Below are positions 24,411-34,645 of a DNA stretch of 64,000 nucleotides, one piece after another. The notes beneath the pieces were generated by a model that saw only the letters and a list, made by a program, of their open reading frames with translations, ran no database searches and was not told the origin of the DNA. Made by a program: the position numbers and the translations under genes. Location: assembly GCA_019915015.1 (NCBI GenBank), contig JAHBBC010000008.1, positions 310,001 through 374,000 on the forward strand. Direction: 5' to 3'. The DNA comes from Auriscalpium vulgare. Its lineage: Eukaryota > Basidiomycota > Agaricomycetes > Russulales > Auriscalpiaceae. Every line of letters begins with the position of its first letter. The first letter of the stretch is position 1.

Positions 24411-25322
24411 ACATTGCCACCTTGTTCCCAGTATTGTCCCCTCCATTCCGACCCTACCTCGAGCCCTCCAGATGTGGTTCGCTGCGTTTCTAGCTGCGTC
24501 GAACCGCTACGCAACGCAATACTTCGGAACTTCGACGATAGCCGCAGCGACTTCGGAACGCGTTCCGAAGTTAGGCGCACAATCCCACTGTGGAGTCCCT
24601 TATGTTTCATTGTCTTAGGTTTCATGACTACTCTTCTCAGGCTTCCTAGCAATGGCGTTGATACGCTATCACCCGGGACGGACCCTAGCGGGGCGTGCGG
24701 CGAGTGCCTCTCAGGACAACAACCACCAACACTGCCTCCTATACGTCGCGCTTCAGACCGGGTGACTAGACTTGCAGAGTGGGAAGGTGTTCGTGTCGCT
24801 GTCGCGCTTCGCGCCCTCCCGCGGTCGTGCGGGCCACCTCCTACCGCCTAAACACCAAACTAAACACTCACCTGCCTGGGGATGCCCTCTACGGGATCCG
24901 CCTTCGAGTGCTTCGCACCCGTGTGCGAAGCGTCCGCCTATGGGCCGTCGCGCCCCCTCTTGCCTGTCCGCCTGCCTACCTGTTCCCACATCGGTGGGGT
25001 CCTGCCTTCCTAAGTCTGGTAGCGCCTCAGGCTACAGTTTCTGTGAGGTAAAGGGTGTGGGTAGCTTGCGCCGCCCACAGGTTGATTGGGTTGCTCCATC
25101 TCACGCAGCTCCCTAAGTAGTGGCTCTACCTACGTCGCTAACTTCTAAGCCATCCCGATCTAGCCCGTTCCGGTGATCTGTTCCGTTGCCAGTCCCGGTT
25201 GCTCCTGGGTCGCCGGACCACGTTCCCATCACCCACGCTCCCACGACCCTGCGCATCGCATGCTGCTTCCCCGTCTCGCGACGTCTCGCTACACGCTTGC
25301 CCGCGGCCTGAACCTATCATTT
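24411..25322. other. Repeat-derived or non-coding region
   Basis: About 0.9 kb leading up to the first of the three paralogous genes. It contains further TTCGGAAC-type blocks up to about 24570 and then GC-rich sequence with overlapping spurious frames. I see no gene. Confidence 0.4.
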
Positions 25323-25354
25323 CTCCCCCCAACTGAAACTGCAACTGTCCCCAG
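25323..25354 (+). promoter_or_regulatory. CCCCCCAACTGA box plus hairpin, upstream of paralogue 1
   Basis: TCCCCCCAACTGA, an 8-nt spacer and CTGTCCCCAG lie 93-124 bp before the ATG at 25447. GCAACTG-TCCC-CAGTTGC forms a perfect 7-bp stem. The same layout occurs upstream of the other two paralogues with a different stem sequence. Confidence 0.6.
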
Positions 25355-25446
25355 TTGCCAGGAATTGCGCGGAAACGGCATATAAGGGCTCGCGACCTTT
25401 CGCGATAACATCGCTGTGGCATCCCTTTGCCGATTTCTGTCCCGCG

Positions 25447-26861
25447 ATGTCGCTCCCCGCCGACAACCTCAACCTCCTCAGCTTGTTGACGCAGGCCCCC
25501 TTCGCTGGTTTTGACCTTGGGGATGCCAACCGGGAGGTTACGCTACGTCCAGAGTGGGCCGACAAGGTCAACCAGCTTGTGGTGCGTGCTGGTCCCCGAC
25601 CGCGTCTTTCCCGGCTTGACTGATGATGAACTCAATTCCAGACCCTTTCTTCAATCCGCGCGTCCCGCAGCCTGCGCGATCTTGCCTTCCACTTCACCTC
25701 GCCGATCCTCGAGTTCATGGTGAAGCTTGTTCCAGCGTCCGCCCCTCTTGCCCAGCGCTTCAAGGGCACCCTCATGCGTACCCTCCCCGACGCGGCGCGC
25801 GCCAGCCCGCGGTGGTCCCAGATGTTCTCCCCTTTCCCCGCCGACGCTACCGATGCGGAACTTCACGTTTTGATCACCATCGTGGAGGCTGGGCTCTGGA
25901 CCGTGTACTACTTCGGGGACATGTTGAAGAAAGCCGATGCTGCGCACGGCGGGCGATTCCATCGAATCAGGTAGGCTTATATATTCAAGATCAGACAAGG
26001 ATGAGTGACACAGTTGTTGAAAGATTGAGCACAAATACCTGTATGGCCAATTGAAAACTCACAGTGCTATATATACAAGACATAATTTGATGAAGAAAAA
26101 GACAGGAAGACATGGCAGGATGATATGATATTCAACTACATTTCTTTCCCTTAGTGAATGAAATCTTGCGGACATGCCTATAGAATGCGGATACAGAGTT
26201 AAGTCATAATAACGTCCATTCAATAAGCCTGGAGTGAGAGAATGAATGTTGTAAGACAAACAGAAGCAAAAATGAAAAGAAATGGATTTTAATAATGAAT
26301 AAATAAATAAATAAATGAATAAATAAATAAAAATAATGATTTAAAATCGATTTTTTTGCGGAGATAATTTGCCCGAAGAATTCAAATAATCGATACCTGC
26401 GCAACTACTGATCTGATTGACGCAAGCAAAACACCGTTCGAAAGGTCTTCATCGCTGCTTTCGACATATACAACACTCAGGAAATTTGACTCATAATTGA
26501 TTGAATTATGAGGGGTACAAGGTTTTCGGGTGAACTCGGGTCAGGACTCGGGTGAGCCCGTAAAGTGTACCGGAAAAGCGACACGAATGACATATAAACG
26601 TCCGTTAAAGTACTGATCCCAATACGGAATCAGAACGGTTCTGTCAAATCCTACCTCCATGAAATCACGGAGTTGCATGGCGCCTTCCCCACCCTGCGCC
26701 CTCAGGGCATGCAGAGTTGGCTCCTTCGTGATTTCGACGCCCGGGCCGTCCATGGGATGTTTGTTATTACCCGCGAAGACGCCGTGTGCCGCGCCCTGGC
26801 CTACCACATCCGTGGTGCCTCCAGCTCCCCCCACTCTTGTGCCTACGCGGTGATGAGATGA
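25447..26861 (+). pseudogene. Paralogue 1 of an unknown three-gene family, interrupted by a 0.66 kb insertion
   Basis: The gene starts MSLPADNLNLLSLL at 25447. An intron at 25582-25641 follows WADKVNQLV, and the frame continues TLSSIRASRSLRD...FTSPILEFMVKLVP...RFKGTLM to about 25970. The sequence is then broken by AT-rich DNA flanked by GAATCAG (25964-25970 and 26627-26633). Beyond it SVKSYLHEITELHGAF...VMR reads to 26861, parallel to CSVASYLRELAIFHAA in paralogue 2. The frames before and after the insert differ by one base, so a second lesion or an unseen intron is needed. The protein is helical, without signal peptide or membrane segment. I do not recognise the family. Confidence 0.55.
25971..26626. 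mobile_element. AT-rich 656-bp insertion with GAATCAG direct repeats
   Basis: The base composition changes sharply inside an otherwise GC-rich gene. GAATCAG borders it on both sides, fitting a 7-bp target duplication. The interior holds an AATA/AATG-rich run near 26290-26340 and no reading frame. No clear terminal inverted repeats are seen, so it is a probable non-autonomous element of unknown class. Confidence 0.55.
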
Positions 26862-27686
26862 ACCCTGGGGAAGGCCCGGGGAACGTCGATAGAAATGGAG
26901 GGAGCGAGCAGCCAACCGCTGGCCCAAGAGGTGGTGGATCGGAGGAAGGAACCAAGATCGCGACCGTGACCCGAACAAAACCACCCAGGACCCCACGGGT
27001 CCTGGCCTCTCCTCTTGACCTATCTGCCCCGCACCACCCGACCGTCGTACGACGCGCCCTCTCTTGTCGGTAGAGGTCTTCGTTCGTCCGCGGCCGCCAT
27101 CGTGAGTTCCGTGCGCGTCGCCGTGTAGCACCGACCGTCCGACCCGACCGTCTTCGTCCGTACCGTCCGTGGCCACTATCCTATAACATAAACGTCAGTC
27201 ACAAATGCCCTACCACACGGTATCACTCCAGTCTGCGGTTGGGTCTGGGCAGCGTGGCCCGTAGTGTCGCGGTGAGAGTACGACCCGATGGCCGGTCCCG
27301 TCCCACTGCCTAAGTCATCTTGCCGGCCCAGTCGGTTTCGGTCGCGTCTAGCAGAGGTCGCTACGTTGTGGAAATGAAAGGTGTAGTCTCGGGTGTAGGC
27401 CCCGAGGTCCAAAAGTGTCTATACAAGAGCTCGAATCGCATCTATATACCGCTGCTTCGTCAGCTCTCCCACGGTCCGTGCACCCACGCCCTGCTAAGTC
27501 TCGCCTTTCCACGGTACGCCTCCCCTACACTGCCTCGCTCTCGCAGCGGTGTCGCCTGGCCTCGGGAGTAGCGCATAGTGGTCGTGTTGGTGCCTCGACG
27601 CCCTACGGGGGTCTCGGGGGTGTGTGTCCGCTTGTAGCGGTGTGATTGGCCCGTTTCGGTGCCTGTAGCTCGGCGGGTCCCATCAT

Positions 27687-27720
27687 CCTCCCCCCAACTG
27701 AGCTACCGACTGTCCTCAGT
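27687..27720 (+). promoter_or_regulatory. CCCCCCAACTGA box plus hairpin, upstream of paralogue 2
   Basis: TCCCCCCAACTGA, an 8-nt spacer and CTGTCCTCAG lie about 125-158 bp before the ATG at 27845. The stem is CCGACTG/CAGTCGG around TCCT, so the outer stem pairs differ from paralogue 1 yet still pair. Confidence 0.6.
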
Positions 27721-27844
27721 CGGCAAATCCCCGGATGGCTCCTCCTGATAAAGGCTCCCTCGCGTCGTCTCGATGAGTTGTCAGGTAGCGTCGCACCGCC
27801 CGGCCGATCCCACCAAACTCCCTACAAAACCCCCACACACCACC

Positions 27845-29073
27845 ATGACCTGGTCTCCCCACACGTACCGTTGCGGTACTCTCTTGCTGTACCACCTGGG
27901 TTGGGCCCCCAGCGCGGACTTCCCACTCGCGGCCGCCGCCGAGGCGATCGAGTTGCGTGAGCGTTGGGCGCAAGAGGTGTTGGCTGTCATCGTATGATTC
28001 CCTCCTTTTCCCGCACCGTTGTCGCTCTAATCGTCCGCTCCCATCGGTTATAGGAATCCATCACCGACTCCGACCCCAGGCTGATCATTCCCCTCGCCGA
28101 GCGCATCCTCATGCCGATCCTTGAGACCGCCATCGTCCTCGTGCCCGAGATTGAGGACCGCTTCCGCTCGTGGGCGGGGCGCTTTCTTCGTCCCGCCCCG
28201 CTCCCCACGACCGAGCTGCACCCATGGACCTCTGTTGTTGATCGGGTCGACCTGCTTGACGCCCCCAAGGTCCGATTGACCGCGACGCTGGTCGAGGAGA
28301 ACTTTTGGGTCGTGTTTCGCAAACGCGGGTGCTCGGTTGCGTCGTACTTGCGCGAGCTTGCCATTTTCCATGCCGCCATCCCCGACGACCGCCCCTTGGG
28401 CAATCAGACGTGGGTCGCGTACGTCCTCTGAGAGGCCTTGGAATGTTCTGCGCTCTCCATTCGCCACTCGCATGGTGGGACCACTTTCCTTCCCGACTAC
28501 GTCGCACGCGAGTCGACCGCTTGGCCCATTTCGCCCCCTACGCAGTACGGTCGCAACCTCGGCGGCCTGGGTGCGCGCCTTCTGGCTCGTTTCGAGGCCG
28601 TGTACCGCGAGACCATCGAGGAGCTTGCCGGGGCTACGGAGAACGTCGCCAATTTGCAAGCCCTCTGGGCCGACGCTCCCTACCTGTTAGCCATCGTTCG
28701 CGACCCATGCCTCTCCCTCGAGCACGCAACCCGACTCTTCCTGGAGTACGCAGTGACTGCGGCATACGTTCTGCGCCATTTCCCAGCCGCCCCGACCGAG
28801 CCCGACCTTTACACGAACAACCTCTTGGTGACCTTCGTGCGCCATCGTGTATTGTCGGGGCTCCCCGCCTTGCCCGACGGTGATGGTGTCGGCTCGGTTG
28901 ACGACGATGCCGGCGGTTTTGACTCTGACGAGCAGATGCAGGGCGATCCCGTGGACATCGGGGGTGTCGGAGGTAATGCCGCTGTGATGGAGCGTGTTGT
29001 GGTTGGCAATGTCGGGGCGATAGTGGATTACCGCAGCGATAGTGATAGCGACATCGCGAGCAGTCGCGAGTAG
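27845..29073 (+). pseudogene. Paralogue 2 of the unknown family, with an in-frame TGA
   Basis: The gene starts MTWSPHTYRCG at 27845. An intron at 27992-28053 lies after WAQEVLAVI, the same position as in paralogues 1 and 3. The frame continues ESITDSDPRL...RILMPILETAI...RFRSWAGRFL and then ELHPW...GCSVASYLREL. A TGA at 28429-28431 stops it, but the same frame resumes at once with EALECSALS and stays open to 29073, ending in an acidic serine-rich tail (DSDSDIASS). Either the stop is a recent nonsense mutation or it is removed by an intron I could not place in frame. No known domain is recognised. The preserved frame after the stop suggests the lesion is young. Confidence 0.6.
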
Positions 29074-29360
29074 TGTACCCCTTCTGTAAATGGTCTCTCC
29101 GGCCGCCATGAATCGCAAAGGACTATGGCCCCAATGTCTCATAACCATGATTCTCGCGCCCCGCTGCGTAGGCGACTCGTAGCTTTGCGAGGTCTCCGAC
29201 AGTATTCTGATGGGTCGCGGATTCTGTCGCGTGTGGTTGGTTCCGGCTTTGTCTTGTCCCGCTCCCTTCTGGCCACTTGTTCCTCGTGTGCCCTGCGCGG
29301 GCTAGTCACCCGTCGCCGAGGAAATCCCTATCTTTCTCCTCGTCGCTCGCGACTGGCCAT

Positions 29361-29394
29361 CCTCCCCCCAACTGAAATCTGCGCCTGTCCCCAG
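29361..29394 (+). promoter_or_regulatory. CCCCCCAACTGA box plus hairpin, upstream of paralogue 3
   Basis: TCCCCCCAACTGA, a 9-nt spacer and CTGTCCCCAG lie 100-133 bp before the ATG at 29494. The stem GCGCCTG/CAGACGC pairs with one mismatch around TCCC. Confidence 0.6.
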
Positions 29395-29507
29395 ACGCGC
29401 ATTCCCCGGCCAAACCGCGGTGCATCGGGTCGCGACAAGTGCCCGACGGCGTACAAAACGCGGGCTGTCGGTGCCTGCGACCCATCGTCTGTCATGTCGT
29501 CCACCTT

Positions 29508-29823
29508 AAACGCAGCGAAGGCGGCAGAAGCCTAGTGACCTAGTGACCAAAGGTAACCTCAGTCGAATGTAGAAGAGACTCAATTGAATAGATGTGTACC
29601 TAGTGACCAAAGGTAACTAGGTAGAGAGTTAGATATGCCTAGCGAGGCAGAAAGGAACGGTGCTCACCCTCAGTCGAATGTAGAAGAGACTGAGGGGCGA
29701 CGTGGCGCGTATGGCGACTATACGAGTTGTCCGTGATTAGGTAACGAGCGTCAAAAGTATGAGTATAGAGGATATGTACGAAGAAGTGATTGTAAGTAAG
29801 TAATGTACGTTCTACGACAACAC
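29508..29823 (-). repeat. 3' LTR of the Copia element
   Basis: 316 bp matching 34330-34645 without a difference I could find. On the minus strand it starts close to TGTTGTCGTAG and ends at GCTGCGTTT. It contains two copies of CTAGTGACCAAAGGTAAC and two of TCAGTCGAATGTAGAAGAG. Confidence 0.9.
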
Positions 29824-29829
29824 ACCCCC

Positions 29830-32800
29830 TCAATCACGAACGAGTCCGAGTCCATCCACCATCTCCTGGAACTTGACACGTGCGAGAGGCTTTGTGAGCC
29901 CGTCTGCAAGCATCAGGCCCGTTGGGCAGTGCTGAACCACGAAGGTACCGTCGGAAACTCGCTCGCGGACGAAATGATGTTGAACATCAATGTGCTTCGT
30001 GCGTGAGTGGTAGCGAGATTCCTTCGAGAGGTCAATGGCACCTTGGTTGTCCACAAGAACGACCGTTGGCGTCTCCTCGATGCCGGGTACGCCGATCTCG
30101 ATGAGGAAGCGTCGAAGCCAGAGTCCTTGGCTCGCGGCGTTCGCAAGTGCCATGTACTCGCCTTCAGTGGATGACTTGGCCACAGTAGGTTGCTTCTTTG
30201 TTGACCAGGAGACCGTCGCGTCGCCCATCTGAAAGACAAACCCCGATGTCGAACGACGGTCATCGATATCTCGAGCCCAATTCGAGTCGACAGAGCAGAG
30301 TAAGCTGTCGGAGTCACCAGACGTGCCACCGAGGGCCAGGCGCACGTCGCGAGTCCCCGCCAAGTACCGGAGAACGTTCTGGGCTGCATGCCAGTGTACT
30401 TCGCCCGGATTGGCGTTGAACTGCGATAGATTGGAAGTGACAAATGAGATGTCGGGACGCGAGATGACAGAGAGCCAGAGGAGAGCGCCTGTAAGTGCGC
30501 GATACGGGACCGTCTTCATGCGCTCGATCTCCTCGGTCGTCTCGGGTGCGTCCCACTTCGAAAGGACTACGCTGGGATCCATTGGGACGTCCCGCGGCTT
30601 GCATTTGTCCATGTTGAAGCGCTTGAGAAGACTCTCGATGTACTGCCGTTGCGAGATGGAGACCGTATTGGTAGCCGCATCGTCGATGAGCTGGAAGCCT
30701 AGCATCCAGTCGGGGTTCTCTTCCTTCATCTCAAAGAGGCTGTGGAGCTCTCCGCGCACGCGCGTCAGCTCCTTTGCGGAATCCGCAAAGCTGAGGAAGT
30801 TGTCGACGTGGACTGCGAGGATAGCATGACTCCCGTTGGACGATCGAGTGTAGACTGCGGTGTCCTGTTCGGTCGGAAGGAACGAGACTGTCGCCAGTTT
30901 CTCGTTCATGTACTTGTGCCAGAGGCGGGACGCCTGCTTAAGTCCGTAAAGGCTGCGCTGCAGGCAGAGGACGCGGTCTGTCCCGTCGTCGAATCCCGGG
31001 GGCTGGCGCATATAAATAGTGTGGTCGACGTCGCTGTGAAGGAATGCACCTGTCACGTCATCCTGTCCGCGCACCCATCCGCAAACCTTGGCGAGGTGTA
31101 GCAAGATGCGCAGTGACTCGGGACGGACGGTTGGCGAGTACGTATCGTCGAAGTCCACTCCGGGAATCTGGGAGAAACCTTGGGCAACTAGGCGTGCTTT
31201 CCAGCGCAGGATTTCGCCGTTCGGGCCAAACTTGATGTCGAAGACCCATCGGCACCCTATGACTGAGCTTCCCGGCGGTAGCTCCACCACAACCCAGGTT
31301 CCTCGCTTCTCGTGCATGCTCATCTCCTCTCCCATTGCCGTCCACCATTGCGGCGCATCAGCGCCTGCAGTTGCCTCCTTGAAGCTCGCCGGAATCCTCC
31401 CTTCATAGACGGCAACGAACGCGAAGTGCGCAATGACCTCTGTCGATGACGGGTCCGCGTCTTCCGTTGTCGCGTCATTCTGCGCATCTGCCACCCCCTG
31501 GAGCTGAGCTTGGTCGCGTAGTTGCTTGCGAGCAGCGCGCGCGTCGCGTAGGGCCTTGTTGTCGGCCTTCGCAGCTGCGTCGCGCGCATTCGTAGCGTCG
31601 GCAGCTTTCTTGTACCAGGATGGGCGCTGAATGCGAGTCGTGCGTCGGGGTTGTGGATCGTCGGCAGGAGGTGCTGCTGGTGTGCTCGGAGGTGAAGGTG
31701 TGAGAGCTGGAAGAGGTGAGAGAGGTGGTTGAGCTACGGGTTCTTCGGCGCCGGTGTTTGGGTTGTCAGAATTGACGGCAGGCGTCGTTGGCATGTTGCG
31801 AGTGGAATCCTCGCGTTCCGGCACAGGTGGCGGCGCAGTTGGTCTCACCCCCTCACTCGGAACAGCCGACGCGCGTGGTGCGTCGTCGTCATCCTCACGC
31901 GCGAGCACGTCTTCATAGACAACGACGTCGCGCGAGGTGCGAAACTGACGTTTCGATGGTACCCACACCTTGTATGCTCGAGAACCGCGCTCGAATCCGC
32001 ACCATACTGCTTCATACGCGTGCTCATCAAGCTTCTTGCGCTGAGCGGGCGGTATGCGGACATGGCAGCGAGCACCGAACGATCGCAGTGCTGAAAGATC
32101 GGGCTTCGTGCCGTAAAATGCCTCGTTGGGCGTGACCAGTGGGCTAGAGAGCGAGCGGTTCGGGCTGCGGTTGCGGACATGGTTTGCATATTCGTGCGCT
32201 TGGGGCCAGAACGCGTTGGATAATTTCGCGCCCTTGAGCATCGAGAGCGCCAGCTCGTGCGTCGTGCGGTTGAAGCGTTCCGTGACGCCGTTTTGCTGAG
32301 GTGTGTATGGCGCGGATCGCTCGTGCGTGATCCCCTTGCTCTTGAACCAGTCCTGCAAGTCCGTGTTGATGAACTCGCCTCCGCCGTCTGTTCGGACGAT
32401 CCTGACTTTGTCGCTTGTGTGCGTCTCGAGGCGTGCGATGAGCGCCTTGATCTCGTCGGCGGTGTCGCTCTTCTGCTTGAGATACTCCTTCCAGCCCTTG
32501 CGTGTGGCGTCGTCGACGACGGCGAGCGTGTATGTGTAGCCCGCGTTCGATACGTCGAACGGTCCTTGAAGATCCATGTGCAGGCGCTCGAGACGGGCCT
32601 TCGAGCGGTTTGCTGCCTCCTTCGGAAAGGGCGCCTGCGGGCTCTTCCCCTTCGCGCAGCCATCGCACGGTGCGAGCGCACCTTCAGGGTGGAGATCCAT
32701 CCCTGTTACGAGGCCTTTCGATTTGAGGAGGCGGATGCTGTACTCGCCGAGGTGACCGAGACGTTGGTGCCATAGATCAATATTGGACTTGGAAGCGGAC

Positions 32801-34245
32801 GCAATGAACGAGACGTCGGGCGTGGAAGTGAGTCGCGTCGGTGGCGCGATGACGCAGTTGAGCTCGTAGAGATTCTGGCGTAACCAGCCCTCCATGACGG
32901 CGAAGCCATTTGCCTTCTGCACGGCGACGTGGCCGTTGTGCGTGACGATGTGGAGGCCCTTGAGGTCCATCCGCGGCTGTGAGACAATATTGTTGCGCGC
33001 TGTCGGACAGTAGTTGACGTTCTCGAGTGTGACGATGCGGTCGCGTGCGCCTTGGACAGAGGATATGACCTGGACAGTCCCCGTGCCGATTACTTCAAGC
33101 GGGGGTACTCCGGTCTGGATGCCGTTGATGATACTGTGCTTCGGCGTGAACGAGGTGAATGCGGCGCGGTCGCGGCATATGTGCGTCGTCGACCCGCTGT
33201 CCAGGATCCACGAGAACCGGGAGATGTAGGGCGCGCTCATGAATGTGAGCTGGTCGAGGTCGACGTCGGCGCTGACCGGCTGTTCGGTGGCTTGATTAGC
33301 CTGCTCGGTGGCCTGGTTCGTCTTCGCGTCGTCCTTCGTGCTGTCCTTCTTCTTCCTACGGTTCCGGCCTGGGCCTTTCCCTTCAGATCCGCCCCCCTTC
33401 GACCAGCAATCGGCGTGCGTGTGGCCGGGGTTCTTGCAGTTCGTGCAGACAGACTCCCCGGGTTTGGGGGTCCGTCGCGGTTTGCCTCCGCGTCGTGCAA
33501 ACGCGGCGCTGTATGCAGTCGCCGTCGTTGCCTGGTTCGTTCGGACTCCGTGCTCGTCCTTGATGCGGCGCTCGATTTCCGTGGACAGGTAGTGATCGGG
33601 GAGGCCGGAGAAGACGTAGTTCCACGATGGCGGCATGGAGATCCGCATGAAGCAGGCGAATATCTCGTCGTCGACATCTCGGCCCATGAGCACGAGGTCG
33701 CGACGGAAAGCCTTCATCTTTGCGATATGTGCCGTGGGATCCTCGCCCTCAACGTATTTCGTCGTCACCAGTGACGTGATTGTCAACGTCCAGTCGGTGA
33801 GCGTCTGCCCGGAGAACAGCCTGCGTGCCTCTGCCCATACTTCTGCACCGTACAAAAGATGAGCCACTTGGGCGACCACCTCCTCCGTCATATTCGACGT
33901 CAGTATCGTCTTGACGAGTGCGCTGACTCGGCGCCACGTGTTGGACTGCTTCGGATATGAGCTCGGGTCCGGAAACGGGACGGTATCGGTCGCGTAGTCG
34001 AAGAGGTCGACGGTGTCGAGAGCGGATTGGATGTTGGTGCTCCATGCAATGTAATTTGTCGGCGTGAGTTTGTGGGGGAGACGGAAGAGGTTGGTGTAGC
34101 GTGTGCTATCGAAGTCCGACGCTGTGAGTGTCCAGTGCGTCGGTGCCTCCGTTTTCGAGTCGCTGGTGCTCGGGTCTGGGTTGCCCCCGCCCGGCGGAGC
34201 GCCCGTGTTCGAGCTCTGACTGCCTGATGGACTCGTCGGGGCCAT
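29830..34245 (-). CDS. Copia gag-pol polyprotein, 1471 aa
   Basis: A single frame with the Copia order gag, protease, integrase, RT, RNase H. Visible parts: zinc knuckle CTNCKNPGHTHADC, protease WILDSGSTTHI, integrase HHCC (HQRLGHL...CDGCAKGK), the D-D-E core (MDLQGPF, RTDGGGEF, QQNGVTERFNR), RT blocks (QPPGFDDG, SLYGLKQASRLWH) and RNase H (STSGFVF, KSSTEGEYMAL, KHIDVQHHF). The RT catalytic block reads VHVDNF where Copia RTs usually have (Y/H)VDD, so the second aspartate appears as asparagine (GAC AAC near 30808-30815). The length and lack of stops suggest a young copy. Confidence 0.95.
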   Translation of the reverse strand: MAPTSPSGSQSSNTGAPPGGGNPDPSTSDSKTEAPTHWTLTASDFDSTRYTNLFRLPHKLTPTNYIAWSTNIQSALDTVDLFDYATDTVPFPDPSSYPKQSNTWRRVSALVKTILTSNMTEEVVAQVAHLLYGAEVWAEARRLFSGQTLTDWTLTITSLVTTKYVEGEDPTAHIAKMKAFRRDLVLMGRDVDDEIFACFMRISMPPSWNYVFSGLPDHYLSTEIERRIKDEHGVRTNQATTATAYSAAFARRGGKPRRTPKPGESVCTNCKNPGHTHADCWSKGGGSEGKGPGRNRRKKKDSTKDDAKTNQATEQANQATEQPVSADVDLDQLTFMSAPYISRFSWILDSGSTTHICRDRAAFTSFTPKHSIINGIQTGVPPLEVIGTGTVQVISSVQGARDRIVTLENVNYCPTARNNIVSQPRMDLKGLHIVTHNGHVAVQKANGFAVMEGWLRQNLYELNCVIAPPTRLTSTPDVSFIASASKSNIDLWHQRLGHLGEYSIRLLKSKGLVTGMDLHPEGALAPCDGCAKGKSPQAPFPKEAANRSKARLERLHMDLQGPFDVSNAGYTYTLAVVDDATRKGWKEYLKQKSDTADEIKALIARLETHTSDKVRIVRTDGGGEFINTDLQDWFKSKGITHERSAPYTPQQNGVTERFNRTTHELALSMLKGAKLSNAFWPQAHEYANHVRNRSPNRSLSSPLVTPNEAFYGTKPDLSALRSFGARCHVRIPPAQRKKLDEHAYEAVWCGFERGSRAYKVWVPSKRQFRTSRDVVVYEDVLAREDDDDAPRASAVPSEGVRPTAPPPVPEREDSTRNMPTTPAVNSDNPNTGAEEPVAQPPLSPLPALTPSPPSTPAAPPADDPQPRRTTRIQRPSWYKKAADATNARDAAAKADNKALRDARAARKQLRDQAQLQGVADAQNDATTEDADPSSTEVIAHFAFVAVYEGRIPASFKEATAGADAPQWWTAMGEEMSMHEKRGTWVVVELPPGSSVIGCRWVFDIKFGPNGEILRWKARLVAQGFSQIPGVDFDDTYSPTVRPESLRILLHLAKVCGWVRGQDDVTGAFLHSDVDHTIYMRQPPGFDDGTDRVLCLQRSLYGLKQASRLWHKYMNEKLATVSFLPTEQDTAVYTRSSNGSHAILAVHVDNFLSFADSAKELTRVRGELHSLFEMKEENPDWMLGFQLIDDAATNTVSISQRQYIESLLKRFNMDKCKPRDVPMDPSVVLSKWDAPETTEEIERMKTVPYRALTGALLWLSVISRPDISFVTSNLSQFNANPGEVHWHAAQNVLRYLAGTRDVRLALGGTSGDSDSLLCSVDSNWARDIDDRRSTSGFVFQMGDATVSWSTKKQPTVAKSSTEGEYMALANAASQGLWLRRFLIEIGVPGIEETPTVVLVDNQGAIDLSKESRYHSRTKHIDVQHHFVRERVSDGTFVVQHCPTGLMLADGLTKPLARVKFQEMVDGLGLVRD

Positions 34246-34329
34246 CTCTTGAGACTTGGGTTCAAAGGAGTGGAAGGTTTGGTTGGGGTAGGCTCAACAG
34301 CTAGTGTGTCGGCTCAGGGCCCATAACCT

Positions 34330-34645
34330 AAACGCAGCGAAGGCGGCAGAAGCCTAGTGACCTAGTGACCAAAGGTAACCTCAGTCGAATGTAGAAGAGA
34401 CTCAATTGAATAGATGTGTACCTAGTGACCAAAGGTAACTAGGTAGAGAGTTAGATATGCCTAGCGAGGCAGAAAGGAACGGTGCTCACCCTCAGTCGAA
34501 TGTAGAAGAGACTGAGGGGCGACGTGGCGCGTATGGCGACTATACGAGTTGTCCGTGATTAGGTAACGAGCGTCAAAAGTATGAGTATAGAGGATATGTA
34601 CGAAGAAGTGATTGTAAGTAAGTAATGTACGTTCTACGACAACAC
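34330..34645 (-). repeat. 5' LTR of the Copia element
   Basis: 316 bp, same sequence as 29508-29823. It is followed inward by the GGTTATGGGCCC primer site and outward by ACCTT, the target duplication. Confidence 0.9.

Larger units (their letters stand above)
29508..34645 (-). mobile_element. Full-length Ty1/Copia LTR retrotransposon
   Basis: A 5.1 kb element on the minus strand with 316-bp LTRs at both ends, one intact polyprotein and a 5-bp target duplication ACCTT (29503-29507 and 34646-34650). Inside the 5' LTR the minus strand reads GGTTATGGGCCC (34317-34328), a primer site of the half-tRNA initiator-Met type known from Drosophila copia. A purine tract AGGGGG lies next to the 3' LTR at 29825-29831. 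The LTR copies look identical by eye, so the insertion is recent. The exact LTR edge is ambiguous by one base. Confidence 0.95.

Noticed and set aside
26541..27176. 211-codon minus-strand frame
   Set aside because: It is antisense to the 3' part of paralogue 1, spans an insertion boundary and has no recognisable motif; plus-strand similarity to paralogue 2 explains part of it.
29494..29535. Short protein MSSTLNAAKAAEA at the start of paralogue 3
   Set aside because: The residues after MSST are encoded by the Copia LTR; the true continuation is at 34651.
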